Source of the DNA: Desulfobacteraceae bacterium
GTDB taxonomy: Bacteria; Desulfobacterota; Desulfobacteria; Desulfobacterales; UBA2174
Length of the DNA stretch: 54,401 bases
Reading direction: 5' to 3'
Assembly: GCA_028700185.1 (NCBI GenBank)
Contig: JAQVTF010000005.1
Span: 1 to 54,401, forward strand
Of the stretch, positions 9,656 through 21,715 are shown one piece after another. Under the pieces are notes generated by a model. That model searched no databases. It was not told the DNA's origin and was given only the letters and a program-made list of their open reading frames with translations. The translations under genes were made by a program, and so were the position numbers. The number at the start of each line of letters is the position of its first letter. Within the stretch, counting starts at the first letter, position 1.

Positions 9656-10462
9656 TCAGGATAAAATCGTAATCAGCTCCGTCGGCTGGTCCTGGGTGGC
9701 CACCGTCAGCTTGGCCCGGCAGGGGCCGAGGCCTTCGGCCACCACGTTCAGGGCGCATTCCGGGGTGTTGTTGACTTCGCTGAGGTGGGCCAGCACCACG
9801 TGGCGCAGTGCGTCGTGGCGCACCCGACCGAGCAGGTCCCGGCTATCGGCGTTGCTCAGGTGCCCGGTGCGCCCGGCAATGCGCTGCTTCAGGGGCCAGG
9901 GGTAGGGGCCTTCCACCAACATGTGCGGATCGTGGTTAGCCTCCAGCACCAGGGCCTGGCAGTCGGCCAGATGGGCTTGGACCATTGCCGGGGCGATCCC
10001 CAGGTCGGTGGCGATGCCGAGCTTGACGCCCCGGCTGGCAACGGTGAATCCGGACGGATCGGCGGCATCGTGGGGCAGGGCGAAGGGATGAAAGGCGAGG
10101 GTCTGGATGCAAAAGGAATGACCGGGCTGGAAATGGAAGACATCCGTGATGCGGCCCAAAAGGCCGCTGCCGTTTTGTCCGGTTCCCGGCGTCAGGTAGA
10201 CGGGAACCTGATAACGGCGGGCCATGACCCCCACGCCACGGATGTGGTCGGTATGCTCGTGGCTGACCACGATGGCGTTGATGCGCTCCGGCGAAAGATT
10301 GCGGCGGCGCATCCGCTTTTCCAGCTCTTTTCCGGAGAGTCCCGCATCGATGAGTACCGTGGTTTCACCGTCGGACACGTAGACCGCGTTGCCCTTGCTG
10401 CCGCTGGCCAGCACGCAGAAGTGGATGCCGTGGCCGGGCGATGGCGAAAGGTTGTCAGGCAC
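9656..10462 (-). CDS. MBL-fold metallo-hydrolase (YycJ/WalJ-like)
   Basis: [48 protein letters not shown]. Confidence 0.85.
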   Translation of the reverse strand: MPDNLSPSPGHGIHFCVLASGSKGNAVYVSDGETTVLIDAGLSGKELEKRMRRRNLSPERINAIVVSHEHTDHIRGVGVMARRYQVPVYLTPGTGQNGSGLLGRITDVFHFQPGHSFCIQTLAFHPFALPHDAADPSGFTVASRGVKLGIATDLGIAPAMVQAHLADCQALVLEANHDPHMLVEGPYPWPLKQRIAGRTGHLSNADSRDLLGRVRHDALRHVVLAHLSEVNNTPECALNVVAEGLGPCRAKLTVATQDQPTELITILS

Positions 10463-10913
10463 CGGTATGTCCGAAGCCGCCGTCGCTGCGGGCGGTGGCG
10501 GGAAGGGTCTCCACCAAAAAGGGCAGGGCCTGGCGCACCGGGGCGATGATCATCTGGGCGATGCGGTCGCCACGCTGGATGGTGTAGGCAACGGGGCCGA
10601 GGTTGATCAGCCCCACCCGGATTTCTCCCCGGTAGTCGCTGTCGATGGTGCCCGGGGCGTTGACCACGGTGACCCCGTGGCGGACGGCAAGACCACTGCG
10701 AGGCCGGATCTGGGCCTCGAAGCCGTCGGGCAGGGCCATGGCAAAACCGGTGGAAATCAATTCGATCTGTCCCGGCGCCAGGGAAAGAGGTGCCGTCAGC
10801 GCCGCGGCAAGGTCCATGCCGGCGGCCCGGGGTGTCATATAGCGCGGCAGGGGGATGTCGCCATCGAGATCCGGTCGCAGTCGTAAAAAAGCGATGCGCA
10901 GCACGTCGTTCAT
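10455..10913 (-). CDS. dut: dUTP diphosphatase
   Basis: [65 protein letters not shown]: all dUTPase motifs. Confidence 0.95.
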   Translation of the reverse strand: MNDVLRIAFLRLRPDLDGDIPLPRYMTPRAAGMDLAAALTAPLSLAPGQIELISTGFAMALPDGFEAQIRPRSGLAVRHGVTVVNAPGTIDSDYRGEIRVGLINLGPVAYTIQRGDRIAQMIIAPVRQALPFLVETLPATARSDGGFGHTGA

Positions 10914-12193
10914 CGACCAGAGCGATCCGGCCGCCACCCGGCCGCCTCCACCGCTCCGGACGGCACCGGTCCCACGGCGGTGAGGGACAGGCGGTGGGGA
11001 TCGAGCAGAACGCCGGCCAGATCCTGGATTTCCGAGGCACTGACGGCGTCGATGCGTTCGGTGACTTCGGCCATGGGAATGAACCGACCCAGATAAATTT
11101 CGTTTTGCGCCAGGCGCATCATCTGGTTTTCGTTGCTTTCGGCCGCCAGCAGCAGGCTACCCTTGGTGAACGCCTTGGCATCGTCCAGCCGCTGGGCGCC
11201 CACGGGGGTATCGGCCAGGCGTCGAAGCTCGGTGACGATGCGCACCAGGGTCTCCCGGGTGTTTTCAGGCGCCACGGCGGCATAAACGCCGATCATTCCC
11301 GAATCGGTGAAGGTGGAAACGAACGAGTAGACCGAGTAGGCCAGCCCCTGCTGTTCCCGGATGGCCTGAAAGAGACGGGAACTCATGTTGCCCCCCAGAA
11401 TCGAGTTGAGGAGGCTGTAGGCGTAGCGGCGTTCGTCGGTGACGCTCAGGCCGGGGCCCGCCAGCAGGAGATGGACCTGTTCCAGGGGCCGCTCCACCAC
11501 CCGGATCGGCGCCTGGGCCACGGGCGGCTGACGCGGCGAAACGGACGTTTCGCCGGGGGGCAAGGCGCCGAAGGTCGGCGCGAGGAGTTCTCGGATTCGG
11601 TCGTGGGAGAGGTTTCCGGCCGCGGCGATGACGATGCGTTCGGGCCGGTAGTTGCGGTGGACGAAGGCCTGGATGCGCTGTTGATCCAAGGCGACGAGGT
11701 TTTCCGGGGGACCCAGGATCGAGCGGCCGAGGGGATGATCGCCCCAGAGATGGGGGCCGGCCAAGGTGTGGACCAACTCTTCGGGGCTGTCTTCCACCAT
11801 CCGGATTTCCTGAAGGATGACGGTGCGTTCCCGCTCGATTTCCTCCGGGGAAAACGTCGAGTGGAGGAAGATGTCCCCCAGCAGGTCCACCATGGCTTCC
11901 TGGTGGGTGTCGACGACCTTGGCGTGGTAGCAGGTGGTCTCCAGGGAGGTAAAGGCATTGGTGTGGCCACCGATGGCGTCGAAGGCCTTGGCGATCTGGT
12001 AGGCGCTGCGGCGTTCGGTTCCCTTGAAGATCATGTGCTCGATCATGTGGGAGAGCCCGCTGTCGGCCGCGGCCTCGTCGCGGGCCCCCACATCGACCCA
12101 GACCCCCATGGCGATGCTGTGCACATGGGGCATACGTCGGGTGGTGATCCGGATCCCGTTGGGGAGCCGGATACACTCAACGTCGCCGGTCAT
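10910..12193 (-). CDS. M16-family zinc metallopeptidase
   Basis: [14 protein letters not shown] (HxxEH) and M16 C-terminal domain; start ([16 protein letters not shown]) overlaps the 3' end of pnp. Confidence 0.9.
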   Translation of the reverse strand: MTGDVECIRLPNGIRITTRRMPHVHSIAMGVWVDVGARDEAAADSGLSHMIEHMIFKGTERRSAYQIAKAFDAIGGHTNAFTSLETTCYHAKVVDTHQEAMVDLLGDIFLHSTFSPEEIERERTVILQEIRMVEDSPEELVHTLAGPHLWGDHPLGRSILGPPENLVALDQQRIQAFVHRNYRPERIVIAAAGNLSHDRIRELLAPTFGALPPGETSVSPRQPPVAQAPIRVVERPLEQVHLLLAGPGLSVTDERRYAYSLLNSILGGNMSSRLFQAIREQQGLAYSVYSFVSTFTDSGMIGVYAAVAPENTRETLVRIVTELRRLADTPVGAQRLDDAKAFTKGSLLLAAESNENQMMRLAQNEIYLGRFIPMAEVTERIDAVSASEIQDLAGVLLDPHRLSLTAVGPVPSGAVEAAGWRPDRSGR

Positions 12194-14276
12194 GGCCTTC
12201 TTCTTCCAGCAGCACCTTGTGGCTGAGGCGGATCTTGCCATCCCGGGTGATCTCGAGCACCTTGACCCGCAAGGTATCGCCTTCCTTGACCACATCGGTG
12301 ACCTTGGTCACCCGCTGGTTGGACAACTGGCTGATGTGCACCAGCCCGTCGGTGCCGGGCAGAATCTGCACGAAGGCGCCGAAATCCATCACCTTGACGA
12401 CCTTGCCCTCGTAGATCTGACCGACCTCCGGCTCCATGGTGAGGGCGCGGATGCGTTCGATGGCCGCCTCGCCGTCTTCTTTTGAAACGGCCGCGATCTT
12501 GATGGTCCCCGAGTCGTCGATGTCGATCTTGGTGTTGGTCTCGCTCTGCAGGGCGCGGATCACCTTGCCCCCCGGTCCGATGATGTCGCGGATCTTGTCC
12601 GGGTTGATATCGATGGTGGTGATGCACGGGGCGTAGGGAGAGATTTTGCCCCGGGGCGCCTTGAGAGCGGTGAGCATCGTTTTCAGGATGTGAAGCCGCC
12701 CCTCGCGGGCCTGGGCCAGGGCTTGCTGCAGGATCTCCCGGGACAGTTCGTGGATCTTGATGTCCATCTGCAGAGCAGTGATGCCCTCGTCGGTGCCGGC
12801 TACCTTGAAGTCCATGTCCCCGGTATGATCCTCGTCGCCGAGGATGTCGGTGAGCACCACCACTTGGTCGTCGCTTTTGACCAAGCCCATGGCGATACCG
12901 GCCACCGGCGCCTTGATCGGCACGCCACCGTCCATCAGCGCCAGGGTGCCGGCGCAGACGGTGCCCATGGACGAAGAGCCGTTGGATTCGAGCACTTCCG
13001 AGACCAGACGAATCGTGTAGTCGAAGTTCTCCTTGTCGGGCAGCACCCTTTCCAGGGCGCGGGTGGACAGGCCGCCATGGCCGATGTCACGACGGCTCGG
13101 GCCGCCCAGGCGCTTGACCTCGCCGACGGAAAAAGGCGGGAAGTTGTAGTGGAGCATGAAGGGGCGGAACTCTTCCCCGCTCAAGGTCTCCACCCGTTGT
13201 TCATCCTGCCCCGAGCCCAGGGTCAGCACCCCCAGTACCTGGGTTTCCCCCCGGGTGAACAGGGCGCTGCCGTGGGGCCTGGGCAGGATTCCCACCTCGC
13301 AGGTGATGGGCCGCACCTCGTCGAAACGGCGGCCGTCCATGCGCTGCCCTTCTTTGAGGATGAGGTCGCGGCTGATTTTCTTCTGCAAATCGTCGAGAAT
13401 TTCCGCGATTTCGTTCTTGCGCTCGGCCAGTTCCGGCTCCAGGGCCGCCACGATCTCGGCCTTGGCGGTTCGCACGGCCTCATGGCGCGCCATTTTTTCC
13501 GGCACGGTCAAGGCGTTGCGCAACCGATCACCGTTGAGTTCCGCCAGCCGCTCAGCCAGAGCGGCTTCCGGCGTCGGAACGATATAGGGGCGCTTGGCGC
13601 GGCCGCAGCTTTGGCACAGCTCCTCCTGCATGGCGATGATGGGCTGCATCTGGGCATGGGCGAAAAAGATCGCCTCGAGCATGTCCTCCTCGCTGGCGAT
13701 ATCGGCACCGCCCTCCACCATCACCACACCGGTGGCCGATCCGGCCACGATGATATTGATGTCCGAGCCCTCCAGGTCCGGCAGCGACGGATTGGCCACC
13801 AGTTCACCATCGATGCGACCGACGCGCACCGCGGCGATGGGACCGGCAAAGGGGATGTCGGAAAGCTCCAGAGCGGCCGAGGCGCCGATCAGGGCCAGCA
13901 TGTCCGGATCGTTTTCCCGGTCCATGGAAAGGACCGTGGCAATGACCTGGGTTTCGTAGCGCCATCCCTTGGGGAACAAAGGACGGATGGGGCGATCGAT
14001 GAGGCGGGCCGTGAGGGTTTCCTTCTCGGAGGGACGGCCGATCTCGCGCCGGAAATAGTTGCCGGGAATCCGGCCGGCGGCGTAAATTTTTTCCTGGTAT
14101 TCAACGGTCAATGGTAAAAAACCCGCGTCGCGGGTTTCATGGGCCGCCACCACCGTGACCAGCACGATGGTATCACCGTATTGCACTACGGCGGCACCGG
14201 AAGCCTGTTTGGCCACTTTGCCGGTCTGAATGCTCAGCGTGCGGCCGCCGATTTGACAACTGACTGATTTTTCCAT
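12177..14276 (-). CDS. pnp: polyribonucleotide nucleotidyltransferase
   Basis: Two RNase PH domains, KH ([19 protein letters not shown]) and S1 ([33 protein letters not shown]). Confidence 0.97.
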   Translation of the reverse strand: MEKSVSCQIGGRTLSIQTGKVAKQASGAAVVQYGDTIVLVTVVAAHETRDAGFLPLTVEYQEKIYAAGRIPGNYFRREIGRPSEKETLTARLIDRPIRPLFPKGWRYETQVIATVLSMDRENDPDMLALIGASAALELSDIPFAGPIAAVRVGRIDGELVANPSLPDLEGSDINIIVAGSATGVVMVEGGADIASEEDMLEAIFFAHAQMQPIIAMQEELCQSCGRAKRPYIVPTPEAALAERLAELNGDRLRNALTVPEKMARHEAVRTAKAEIVAALEPELAERKNEIAEILDDLQKKISRDLILKEGQRMDGRRFDEVRPITCEVGILPRPHGSALFTRGETQVLGVLTLGSGQDEQRVETLSGEEFRPFMLHYNFPPFSVGEVKRLGGPSRRDIGHGGLSTRALERVLPDKENFDYTIRLVSEVLESNGSSSMGTVCAGTLALMDGGVPIKAPVAGIAMGLVKSDDQVVVLTDILGDEDHTGDMDFKVAGTDEGITALQMDIKIHELSREILQQALAQAREGRLHILKTMLTALKAPRGKISPYAPCITTIDINPDKIRDIIGPGGKVIRALQSETNTKIDIDDSGTIKIAAVSKEDGEAAIERIRALTMEPEVGQIYEGKVVKVMDFGAFVQILPGTDGLVHISQLSNQRVTKVTDVVKEGDTLRVKVLEITRDGKIRLSHKVLLEEEGHDRRR

Positions 14277-14462
14277 GTGTTCTCCTGCTGCCCCGCCCTG
14301 CAAATCCGGCTTCAACCCCATCCTTGGGTCGAGGCGATACCGATTCCGGCCCAAGCGGACTGCCTGACCGGTACAACTTTGGATCTTGCCGTTTCGACGT
14401 TGATCCTACGGCGGTCGACCCCTGGACGATCCCCGGGGGCGGCCATCGGCTGAAAACGGACG

Positions 14463-14732
14463 TTACCGCCGAAGGCCAAGGGTGTCGATGATGGTGCGGT
14501 AGCGATTGACGTCCTTGCCCTTGACGTAGTTGAGCAACCGCCGCCGTCGGCCGACGAGCATCAACAATCCGCGTCGGCTGTGGTGGTCCTTTTTGTGAAC
14601 CTTGAGATGTTCGGTGAGATAGGTGATGCGCTGGGTCAACAGCCCCACCTGAACCTCGGGCGAACCGGTGTCCGATTCGTGAAGCTTGTACTGGTCTATG
14701 AGTTTTTTCTTGTCATCCGTCGACAGCACCAC
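14463..14732 (-). CDS. rpsO: 30S ribosomal protein S15
   Basis: [40 protein letters not shown]. Confidence 0.97.
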   Translation of the reverse strand: MVLSTDDKKKLIDQYKLHESDTGSPEVQVGLLTQRITYLTEHLKVHKKDHHSRRGLLMLVGRRRRLLNYVKGKDVNRYRTIIDTLGLRR

Positions 14733-14756
14733 TTGCTTTTTCCTCCTCGTCTCACG

Positions 14757-15680
14757 TTACGGTTGGTGTGGCATGACACAAATATAACGATAGCGTTGGG
14801 TTTCCGGATCAAGGGTGATCACCGCCAGCAGTCGCTGCCGGCTGTCCACCACCTTCAACGTTTCCTGGCCGACCGGCGGCGGAATATCCGCCGCGGTGAG
14901 GCGGCCGCCATTGGCAATACGCCGGGCCAATGCCGGGGTTGCCGTGACATCGGTCATCTGGCGCAGAGCGGTATTCATGTCGATGACCCGTTCGGCGCTG
15001 CGCCCCTGCCCGGCCAGTTCCTCCAGGGTTGTCAGGGAAACGGCGTCCTCGAGTGTAAAACCGGCACAGCCCGTTCGCCGCAAGGCGGTCATGTGTCCGC
15101 CGCATCCCAGCGCTTCGCCCAGGTCGGCGCAGAGGGTACGGACGTAGGTGCCCGCCGAACAGTCCATTTCCAGCACCACTTCCGGCAGATTCACCGCCAG
15201 CACCGCCAACCGGTAAACCGTTACCGGCCGTGGCGGTTTGATCACCGCCTTGCCCGCGCGGGCCAGACGGTACAGCGGCACGCCCCGGTGCTTGAGGGCC
15301 GAGAAAACCGGCGGGACCTGGGTGATGGTTCCCTGGAATCGCGCCGCTGCGGCCCGCACCCGGTCTTCATCCACCGTCACCGGGCGCGTGGCGGTCACCT
15401 GTCCCTCGGCGTCCTGGGTGTCGGTGTCCACTCCCAGGCGGCAGGTGGCCCGATACGTTTTGGGGGCGGCGAGAAAAAACCGCGACAGGCGCGTCGCCGC
15501 TCCCACCGTGCAGACCAACACCCCGGTGGCTGCCGGATCCAGGGTGCCGGTGTGACCGACCTTGGCCCCCTTCAGGATCCGTTTCACCGTCGCCACCACC
15601 CGGGCCGAGGTGACACCGGCGGGCTTGTCGATGACCATCACCCCGTTCAGCGAAACGCCCCCGATGGGTTCAGCCCTCAA
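14757..15680 (-). CDS. truB: tRNA pseudouridine(55) synthase TruB
   Basis: VMVIDKPAGVTSARVV...KVGHTGTLDPAATGVLVC. Confidence 0.96.
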   Translation of the reverse strand: MRAEPIGGVSLNGVMVIDKPAGVTSARVVATVKRILKGAKVGHTGTLDPAATGVLVCTVGAATRLSRFFLAAPKTYRATCRLGVDTDTQDAEGQVTATRPVTVDEDRVRAAAARFQGTITQVPPVFSALKHRGVPLYRLARAGKAVIKPPRPVTVYRLAVLAVNLPEVVLEMDCSAGTYVRTLCADLGEALGCGGHMTALRRTGCAGFTLEDAVSLTTLEELAGQGRSAERVIDMNTALRQMTDVTATPALARRIANGGRLTAADIPPPVGQETLKVVDSRQRLLAVITLDPETQRYRYICVMPHQP

Positions 15681-16633
15681 AGTTGCTCCGCCAAACGCAG
15701 CAGGTCCGCCTTCACATCGGCCAGGGGCGCCGTGACACTGAAGCCGGCGGCCGAGGCATGGCCACCGCCACCGCGGGCCTGAGCGATGCGGGCCACGTCG
15801 ACGCTGCCGTCGCTGCGCAGGCTGACGTGGTACTGGCCCGGCGAATTCCCGTTGAGCTCCTGGATCAGGGCGGCCACCCGGACGTCCTCGATGCGGCGCG
15901 CGTAGTTGATCAACCCGTCGCCGTCCTCCGGTTGGGTGCGCGTCTCGCGAAACATTTCCAGGGACAGGGTCATGATGGTCATCTTGCCGTTGGCCGTCAG
16001 CTCGATGGAATCCAGGGCCATATTCAACAGCTTGATCCGTCCCAGGGAATAGGTGCCATAAACATGTTTGGCCACCTGGTAGGGATCCACGCCCAGAGCC
16101 ACCATTTCTTGGCAGATGGTGAACGCCTCCAAATTGGTGTTGGAAAAGCGAAACGAACCGGTGTCGGTAAAAATTCCTGTATATATCGCTGTCGCCACGA
16201 TTTTGTCAATCGGGACGCTCATTTCCCGGATGAGCCGGTAGATGATTTCGGCGGTGGCGCAAGCATCGGCATCCACCAGGCGAAAATCACCGAAAGCCTC
16301 GTTGGTCACGTGGTGGTCGATGTTGACCACCACCGGCATCAGCGCCACTGCCCGGGCCACGGCGCCCACCCGTTGGAGCGAACCGCAGTCCAACACCACG
16401 GCGATGTCGAAATCGACACCGGAAGGCACCCGACGGGTGATCCGATCCACTTTCGGCAGGAAACGATAGATGGCCGGAATCGGATCGTCGTCCACCATGG
16501 CAATGGTTTTTCCCATGCGTTCGAGGCTTAATCCCAGCGCCAGCAGGCTGCCGATGGCGTCCCCGTCCGGGTGGGTGTGGGTGGTGAGCAGCACCCGTTT
16601 ATTCCGGGTCAACTGGTGAATGATCGACTGCAT
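15677..16633 (-). CDS. DHH/DHHA1 phosphoesterase (NrnA-like oligoribonuclease / pAp phosphatase)
   Basis: LLTTHTHPDGDAIGSLLAL, NIDHHVTNEAFGD, GGGGHASAAGF. Confidence 0.92.
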   Translation of the reverse strand: MQSIIHQLTRNKRVLLTTHTHPDGDAIGSLLALGLSLERMGKTIAMVDDDPIPAIYRFLPKVDRITRRVPSGVDFDIAVVLDCGSLQRVGAVARAVALMPVVVNIDHHVTNEAFGDFRLVDADACATAEIIYRLIREMSVPIDKIVATAIYTGIFTDTGSFRFSNTNLEAFTICQEMVALGVDPYQVAKHVYGTYSLGRIKLLNMALDSIELTANGKMTIMTLSLEMFRETRTQPEDGDGLINYARRIEDVRVAALIQELNGNSPGQYHVSLRSDGSVDVARIAQARGGGGHASAAGFSVTAPLADVKADLLRLAEQL

Positions 16634-16979
16634 CGTTCTGTTGCAGGGCCTTGAGAATCTGGTTGATGCGAGCCGCCTGGTCGAAGGTCTCGTCGTAGAA
16701 GAACTCCAGTTCCGGCATGTAGCGCAAGGTCAGCTCCGGTGCCAGACGCCGCTTGAGGAAGGTTTTGGCGTTGCGGAACCCCTCCACAACCGCCTGCCGG
16801 TCGTTGGTCTCGGGGTGGACGGTGAAATAGACCCGGGCCAGGCGCAGGTCGGCGGTGACGTGCACACGGGTGATGGTGGCCGTCGCGATGCGCGGATCGC
16901 CGGTTTCCTTGATCAGGATGGTCGACAGCACCCGTTGAATGTGACCGGCGACGCGCTCGGCGCGGGAAAACGGCTTCAT
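16599..16979 (-). CDS. rbfA: 30S ribosome-binding factor RbfA
   Basis: RAERVAGHIQRVLSTILIKETGDPRIATATITRVHVTADLRLARVYF. Confidence 0.93.
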   Translation of the reverse strand: MKPFSRAERVAGHIQRVLSTILIKETGDPRIATATITRVHVTADLRLARVYFTVHPETNDRQAVVEGFRNAKTFLKRRLAPELTLRYMPELEFFYDETFDQAARINQILKALQQNDAVDHSPVDPE

Positions 16980-17263
16980 AGGTGAATAATCTCCATTTCG
17001 CTGCCCACCATTTCGGCCAGGCCCATCTCTTCGACATGGTCCAGAATCTTTTCGATCCGGGCGTCCACCTCGCCGGCGGCGTTGGAGACGACTGCCAAGC
17101 CGATGACGGCCCGCTGGTAGACGTCGTTGTCTTCGATTTCAGCCACCGAAACGTTGAAGCGGTTGCGGATCCGGGCGATGACGGCCTTTACCACCCGACG
17201 CTTGGCCTTGAGCGAACGGCAGTCGTGGATTCTCAGAACGATGCGGCCGCAGCCGACCACCAT
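16976..17263 (-). CDS. DUF503 (YlxP-like) protein
   Basis: IHDCRSLKAKRRVVKAVIARIRNRFNVSVAEIEDNDVYQRAVIGLAVVSN; typical neighbour of infB/rbfA. Confidence 0.9.
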   Translation of the reverse strand: MVVGCGRIVLRIHDCRSLKAKRRVVKAVIARIRNRFNVSVAEIEDNDVYQRAVIGLAVVSNAAGEVDARIEKILDHVEEMGLAEMVGSEMEIIHL

Positions 17264-17290
17264 CCTGTCCGCCTTCCAGCGCTGCGCCGG

Positions 17291-20098
17291 CTAGGACTGG
17301 GCCGGCGAGGCGACTTTCGGTCGGATCTCCTCCATGAAAAAGACCTCGATGGTATCCCCGACCTTGATGTCGTTGTAGTTTTCGATGCCGATGCCGCATT
17401 CGTATCCGGCCAGCACTTCCTTGGCGTCGTCCTTGAAGCGGCGCAAGGAACCGATCTTGCCCTCGTACTGGACCACCCCGTCGCGCAGCAGTCGCGCCCG
17501 TTCGCCGCGGACCACCTTGCCCTCGGTGATGTAACTGCCGGCGATGGCGCCAATTTTGGGTACATGAAACACCTGGCGCACCTCGGCCCGGCCCAGCAGC
17601 TTTTCCTCGAAACGCGATTCCATCAGCCCCACGATGGCGTCCTGCACCTCCTTGATGACGGTGTAGATGACGTTGTAGAAGCGGATATCGACGTTTTCCT
17701 CCGTGGCCATGGCCTGCACCTTGGCATTGGGCCGGACATTGAAGCCGATGATGATGGCATCGGACACCGTGGCCAGGGACACATCCGATTCGGTGATGGT
17801 TCCGGTGGCCGCGTGGATGATGTTGATCTTGACCTCTTCGTTGCTCAGTTTGACCAAAGAGTCGCTCAGCGCCTCGATGGAACCGTGCACGTCGGCCTTG
17901 ATGATGAGGTTCAGCTCCTTGACCTCGCGTTCCTTCATCTGTTCGAAGAGGGTCTCCAGGCTGAGGCGGCTGGACTTGGCCAGCTCCTTGGAGCGCTGCT
18001 TCTGCTGGCGGTGGGAACTGACCTGGCGGGCATCCTTCTCGTCGGCCAGGGCGATCATCTCGTCGCCGGCGGCCGGGACTCCCGAGAGTCCGAGAATTTC
18101 CACCGGAATGGCCGGTCCGGCCGATTCCACCGGGTTGCCCAGGTCGTCGATGAGCGCCCTGACCTTGCCGTAGTGAACCCCGCAAACCACCGGGTCTCCG
18201 GTGCGCAAGGTGCCCTCCTGAACCAGGATGGTGGCCACGGCGCCGCGCCCGGCGTCCAGCTTGGCTTCCACCACGTGCCCCTTGGCCAGTTTTTCCGGGT
18301 TGGCCTGAAGGTCCATCATTTCGGCTTGCAGCAAGATCATCTCCAGCAACTCCGAGATGCCGGTACGCTGCTTGGCCGAGACGCGCACGAAGATGGTTTC
18401 GCCGCCCCACTGCTCCGGCGCCAGGCCGGACTCCGCCAGCTGTCGCATGACCCTTTCCGGATCGGCACCGGGCTTGTCCATCTTGTTCACCGCCACGATG
18501 ATGGGCACTTCAGCGGCTTTGGCGTGGTTGATGGCTTCCACGGTCTGGGGCATGACGCCGTCGTCGGCGGCCACCACCAACACCACGATGTCGGTGAGAC
18601 GAGCGCCTCTGGAGCGCATGGCCGTGAAGGCTTCGTGGCCCGGGGTGTCCAAAAAGACGATCTGCCCTTTTTCGGTGGCCACATGGTAAGCGCCGATGTG
18701 CTGGGTGATCCCCCCGGCCTCTCCCTCGGTGACGTGGGTCTGGCGGATCACGTCCAGCAGAGACGTCTTGCCGTGGTCCACATGGCCCATGATGGTGACC
18801 ACCGGGGGCCGGGGCAGCAGATGGCCGGGCTCGTCGGTCTGGGGCTTGAGCAGGGTTTCTTCTTCGAAAGCCGCCTTTTCCACCTCGTAGCCGAATTCGT
18901 TGGCCACCAACGTCGCGGTTTCAAAATCGATGGTCTGATTGACGGTGGTCATCACCCCCATGCTCATCAGTTTGCCGATCAGCTCGTTGGCCTTGAGGCC
19001 CATACGTTTTCCCAGTTCACTGAGCACGATGGTTTCATCGACCTTGATCCGGCGCTTGATGGCCTTGGCCACCGTGATCTGGGGCTTCTGGGCCGGGGGG
19101 GGCTTGGCCTTGCCGCCCTTGCGTCCCTTGCGTCCCCTGGCCTCGGCGGAATAGAGGTCTTCCCCCTCCACCACCGCCTTTTTGCGGAAAGAGATCTTCT
19201 TCTTGAAAAAGCGTTTGTCGGTTTCTTCCTCGGCCCGTTTTTTCTTCTTTTTGCGCTGGGCCTCTTCGCTGGTTTCTTCCTCTTTGCGGGGTTCCCCCGC
19301 CCCCGGCAGCGGTTTGGCCTTGGGTTCGGGCTTCACCGGACGGTCGGGCAGCTTGATGATCTTGGCAGGGGTGTCCTTCTTGGCCTTGGCCTTGGAAGGC
19401 GCCTTGGGGGCCGGGCGCGCCGGTTCGGAAGCCGGTTTGGTCGGAGAGACCGGTGCCGCCGCCGGCGGTTCCGGTGCTTCAACAGGCGTTGCTTCGGGTG
19501 AGGTTTCCGCTGTTTCGACGGGTGAGGTCGCCGCTGCCGTTTCAGGCTCCGGCGCCGTAGCGGCCTCCGCTGACACCGGCTCGGGTTCTGGTTCCGCAGC
19601 AGGCTCTGGCGTAGGCTCTGGCTCGGGCTCTGGCTCGGGTTCTGGTTCGGGCTGCGGTTCCGGCGCCGATTCGGGCTCCGGTTCAGGTTCCGGTTCAGAT
19701 TCCGGTTCCGGTGGAATTTCGGCCTCGACCGCTGCCGGAGGCGCTTCGGGGACCGGCGCCTCCTCGGCGGAAGGCGCCGGGACTTCGGCCGTTGCCTCGA
19801 TGGGTTCCGCCTCGATTTCCTCAGTGGCGGGTGTTTCGGCAACCGGGGCTTCCTCCACCGGCTCAGCGGCCGTCTTGGGACGTCGCCGGATCACCGTGGG
19901 CTTGACCCGGGTGTCTCGGGCAACCTTTTCCTTTTCCTTGCGGCCGAAGAGGTTCTGCTTGATCTGCGCGACGACCTCGTCCTCGAGGGAGCTCATGTGG
20001 CTGGCCACTTCGATTTGCATCTCCTGGAGCTTTTCGAGAAGCTGCTTGTTCTTCAGGTTCAACTCCCTGGCAAGCTCATAGACTCTGATCTTTGCCAT
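17291..20098 (-). CDS. infB: translation initiation factor IF-2
   Basis: [45 protein letters not shown]; long Glu-Pro-rich N-terminal linker. Confidence 0.97.
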   Translation of the reverse strand: MAKIRVYELARELNLKNKQLLEKLQEMQIEVASHMSSLEDEVVAQIKQNLFGRKEKEKVARDTRVKPTVIRRRPKTAAEPVEEAPVAETPATEEIEAEPIEATAEVPAPSAEEAPVPEAPPAAVEAEIPPEPESEPEPEPEPESAPEPQPEPEPEPEPEPEPTPEPAAEPEPEPVSAEAATAPEPETAAATSPVETAETSPEATPVEAPEPPAAAPVSPTKPASEPARPAPKAPSKAKAKKDTPAKIIKLPDRPVKPEPKAKPLPGAGEPRKEEETSEEAQRKKKKKRAEEETDKRFFKKKISFRKKAVVEGEDLYSAEARGRKGRKGGKAKPPPAQKPQITVAKAIKRRIKVDETIVLSELGKRMGLKANELIGKLMSMGVMTTVNQTIDFETATLVANEFGYEVEKAAFEEETLLKPQTDEPGHLLPRPPVVTIMGHVDHGKTSLLDVIRQTHVTEGEAGGITQHIGAYHVATEKGQIVFLDTPGHEAFTAMRSRGARLTDIVVLVVAADDGVMPQTVEAINHAKAAEVPIIVAVNKMDKPGADPERVMRQLAESGLAPEQWGGETIFVRVSAKQRTGISELLEMILLQAEMMDLQANPEKLAKGHVVEAKLDAGRGAVATILVQEGTLRTGDPVVCGVHYGKVRALIDDLGNPVESAGPAIPVEILGLSGVPAAGDEMIALADEKDARQVSSHRQQKQRSKELAKSSRLSLETLFEQMKEREVKELNLIIKADVHGSIEALSDSLVKLSNEEVKINIIHAATGTITESDVSLATVSDAIIIGFNVRPNAKVQAMATEENVDIRFYNVIYTVIKEVQDAIVGLMESRFEEKLLGRAEVRQVFHVPKIGAIAGSYITEGKVVRGERARLLRDGVVQYEGKIGSLRRFKDDAKEVLAGYECGIGIENYNDIKVGDTIEVFFMEEIRPKVASPAQS
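19574..19712 (-). repeat. degenerate hexamer tandem repeat encoding the (Glu-Pro)n linker of IF-2
   Basis: + strand runs of ggctcg/ggttct/ggttcc; translates as [28 protein letters not shown]. Confidence 0.8.
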
Positions 20099-20220
20099 CC
20101 ATTCCCCCTCAATCCGGCTTGGAAAAAACGTCCGACCGTCGGATCCGGTCGCCTGGGCTCAGCGGTTGTCTCGTTTCGGGCCGGCATGGTCATGCCGCAC
20201 GAGGCGCGCCGGCGAAAATG

Positions 20221-21675
20221 TCAATCGGTTGCCAGCGGTTCCGTTCCCGCTTCCGGTGCTTCCGGTGCTTCGGCCGCCGGAGCGGTGTCCGCCGCCGACT
20301 CTACGGTCGGGGCCGGCCCCGGGGCGTCCTGTGATTCCGTCTCTCCCGCTACTTCAGCGTTCTCTATGGCGTCGGGGGGGAGCCGAGAATCGGCCGGGGC
20401 ATCACCGACGGCCGGGGTCTCAGGTGGCGTACGGACGGTCACAGCGGCCACGGTGCCGGCGTTGTGAATCAATTCGGCGGCTTTTTCCGGATCCAGCTCG
20501 CGGATCTGGGCCAAGTCTTCGATGCTGGCATGGCTCAGTTCCTCGGCCGAGAAAAATCCCATTTCATACAAGGTGTCGGCCAAGCTGATGCTGATGCCGG
20601 GCACGGCCACCAGGGAATCGTATCCGTCGCGCATCGCCTGGCTGTACTTGCTTTCACTGATCACGTCCAGGTGCCATTTGGTCAACTTGGACGCCAGGCG
20701 CACGTTTTGGCCTCGCTTGCCGATGGCGATGGACAGGTGCTCGTCGGGGACGATCACCTCCATGGAGCGGTTTTCCTCGTCGATGATGACCCGCGAGATT
20801 TCCGCCGGTGCCAGGGCATTGCAGACGAACTTGGCCGGATCCACATGCCAGGGGATGATGTCGATCTTTTCTCCCCGCAGCTCCTGGACCACGCTCTGCA
20901 CCCGGCTGCCCTTCATGCCCACGCAGGCCCCCACCGGGTCGATGTCCGAATCGTTGGACGAGACGGCGATCTTGGTACGCACCCCCGCTTCCCGGGCCAC
21001 GGCCATGATGGTGACGATGCCTTCAGAGATTTCCGGTACCTCGGTTTTGAAGAGCTGAACCAGAAAATTGGGGTGGGTGCGAGACATGACGATCTGGGGG
21101 CCGCGGGTCTCGTAGAGGATATCCATGATGTAGGCCCGGATTCGATCTCCACGGCGGTAGCTTTCCCGTGACACCTGTTCCCGCGAGGGGACGATACCTT
21201 CGGTGGTGCCGAGGTTGACGATGATGTCACCACGGTCGACGCGTTGGACGATACCGTTGATCAGTTCCCCCTTGCGGTCGATGAAGGCGGCATAAACGGC
21301 GTCGCGTTCGGCATCCTTCATCTTCTGGATGATTACCTGTTTGGCGCTCTGGGCGGCGATGCGGCCGAAACTGGTGGTGTCCATCTTCGTGCCCAGGCTA
21401 TCGCCCAGCTCGCAGTCGGGGTCCAGTTGACGCCCCTGGGCGAGACTGATCTGCACCTCGGGTTCGGTGACGGTTTCCACCACTTCCTTGAACTGGAACA
21501 CCTCGATTTCGCCGATTTCCTCGTTGTACTGGACCTCGATGTCGGCCTTGCTGCCGAAACGCTTGCGAGCGGCCGACCGCAGCGCCTCCTCCAGCGCCTT
21601 GATGAGCACCTCGCGGTCGATGCCGCGGTCCCGGCTCACCTGATCAACGACGCGTTTGATATCCGAGATTAACAT
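20221..21675 (-). CDS. nusA: transcription termination/antitermination factor NusA
   Basis: MLISDIKRVVDQVSRDRGIDREVLIKALEEALRSAARK..., S1 and KH domains (GACVGMKGSRVQSVVQELRGEKIDII); acidic C-terminal tail; internal ATG start at 21675. Confidence 0.96.
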   Translation of the reverse strand: MLISDIKRVVDQVSRDRGIDREVLIKALEEALRSAARKRFGSKADIEVQYNEEIGEIEVFQFKEVVETVTEPEVQISLAQGRQLDPDCELGDSLGTKMDTTSFGRIAAQSAKQVIIQKMKDAERDAVYAAFIDRKGELINGIVQRVDRGDIIVNLGTTEGIVPSREQVSRESYRRGDRIRAYIMDILYETRGPQIVMSRTHPNFLVQLFKTEVPEISEGIVTIMAVAREAGVRTKIAVSSNDSDIDPVGACVGMKGSRVQSVVQELRGEKIDIIPWHVDPAKFVCNALAPAEISRVIIDEENRSMEVIVPDEHLSIAIGKRGQNVRLASKLTKWHLDVISESKYSQAMRDGYDSLVAVPGISISLADTLYEMGFFSAEELSHASIEDLAQIRELDPEKAAELIHNAGTVAAVTVRTPPETPAVGDAPADSRLPPDAIENAEVAGETESQDAPGPAPTVESAADTAPAAEAPEAPEAGTEPLATD

Positions 21676-21715
21676 CCGCTGTCTCCATTCTGTCAGGCCG
21701 GTCGCCAGAAGGCCG

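Noticed and set aside
12690-14117. 475-aa + strand ORF opposite pnp, and similar long ORFs at 1705-2751, 4240-5940, 6276-7655, 8670-9758, 10790-12226, 24064-25032, 30331-31509 and 31389-32723
   Set aside because: All lie antisense to confidently identified genes and lack recognisable motifs.
16982-19501. 839-aa + strand ORF opposite infB and DUF503
   Set aside because: Shadow ORF opposite conserved infB; low-complexity H/D/G/L content.
19182-20081. 299-aa Ser/Gly repeat ORF on the + strand
   Set aside because: Reverse complement of the IF-2 Glu-Pro repeat; an artefact of the repeat.
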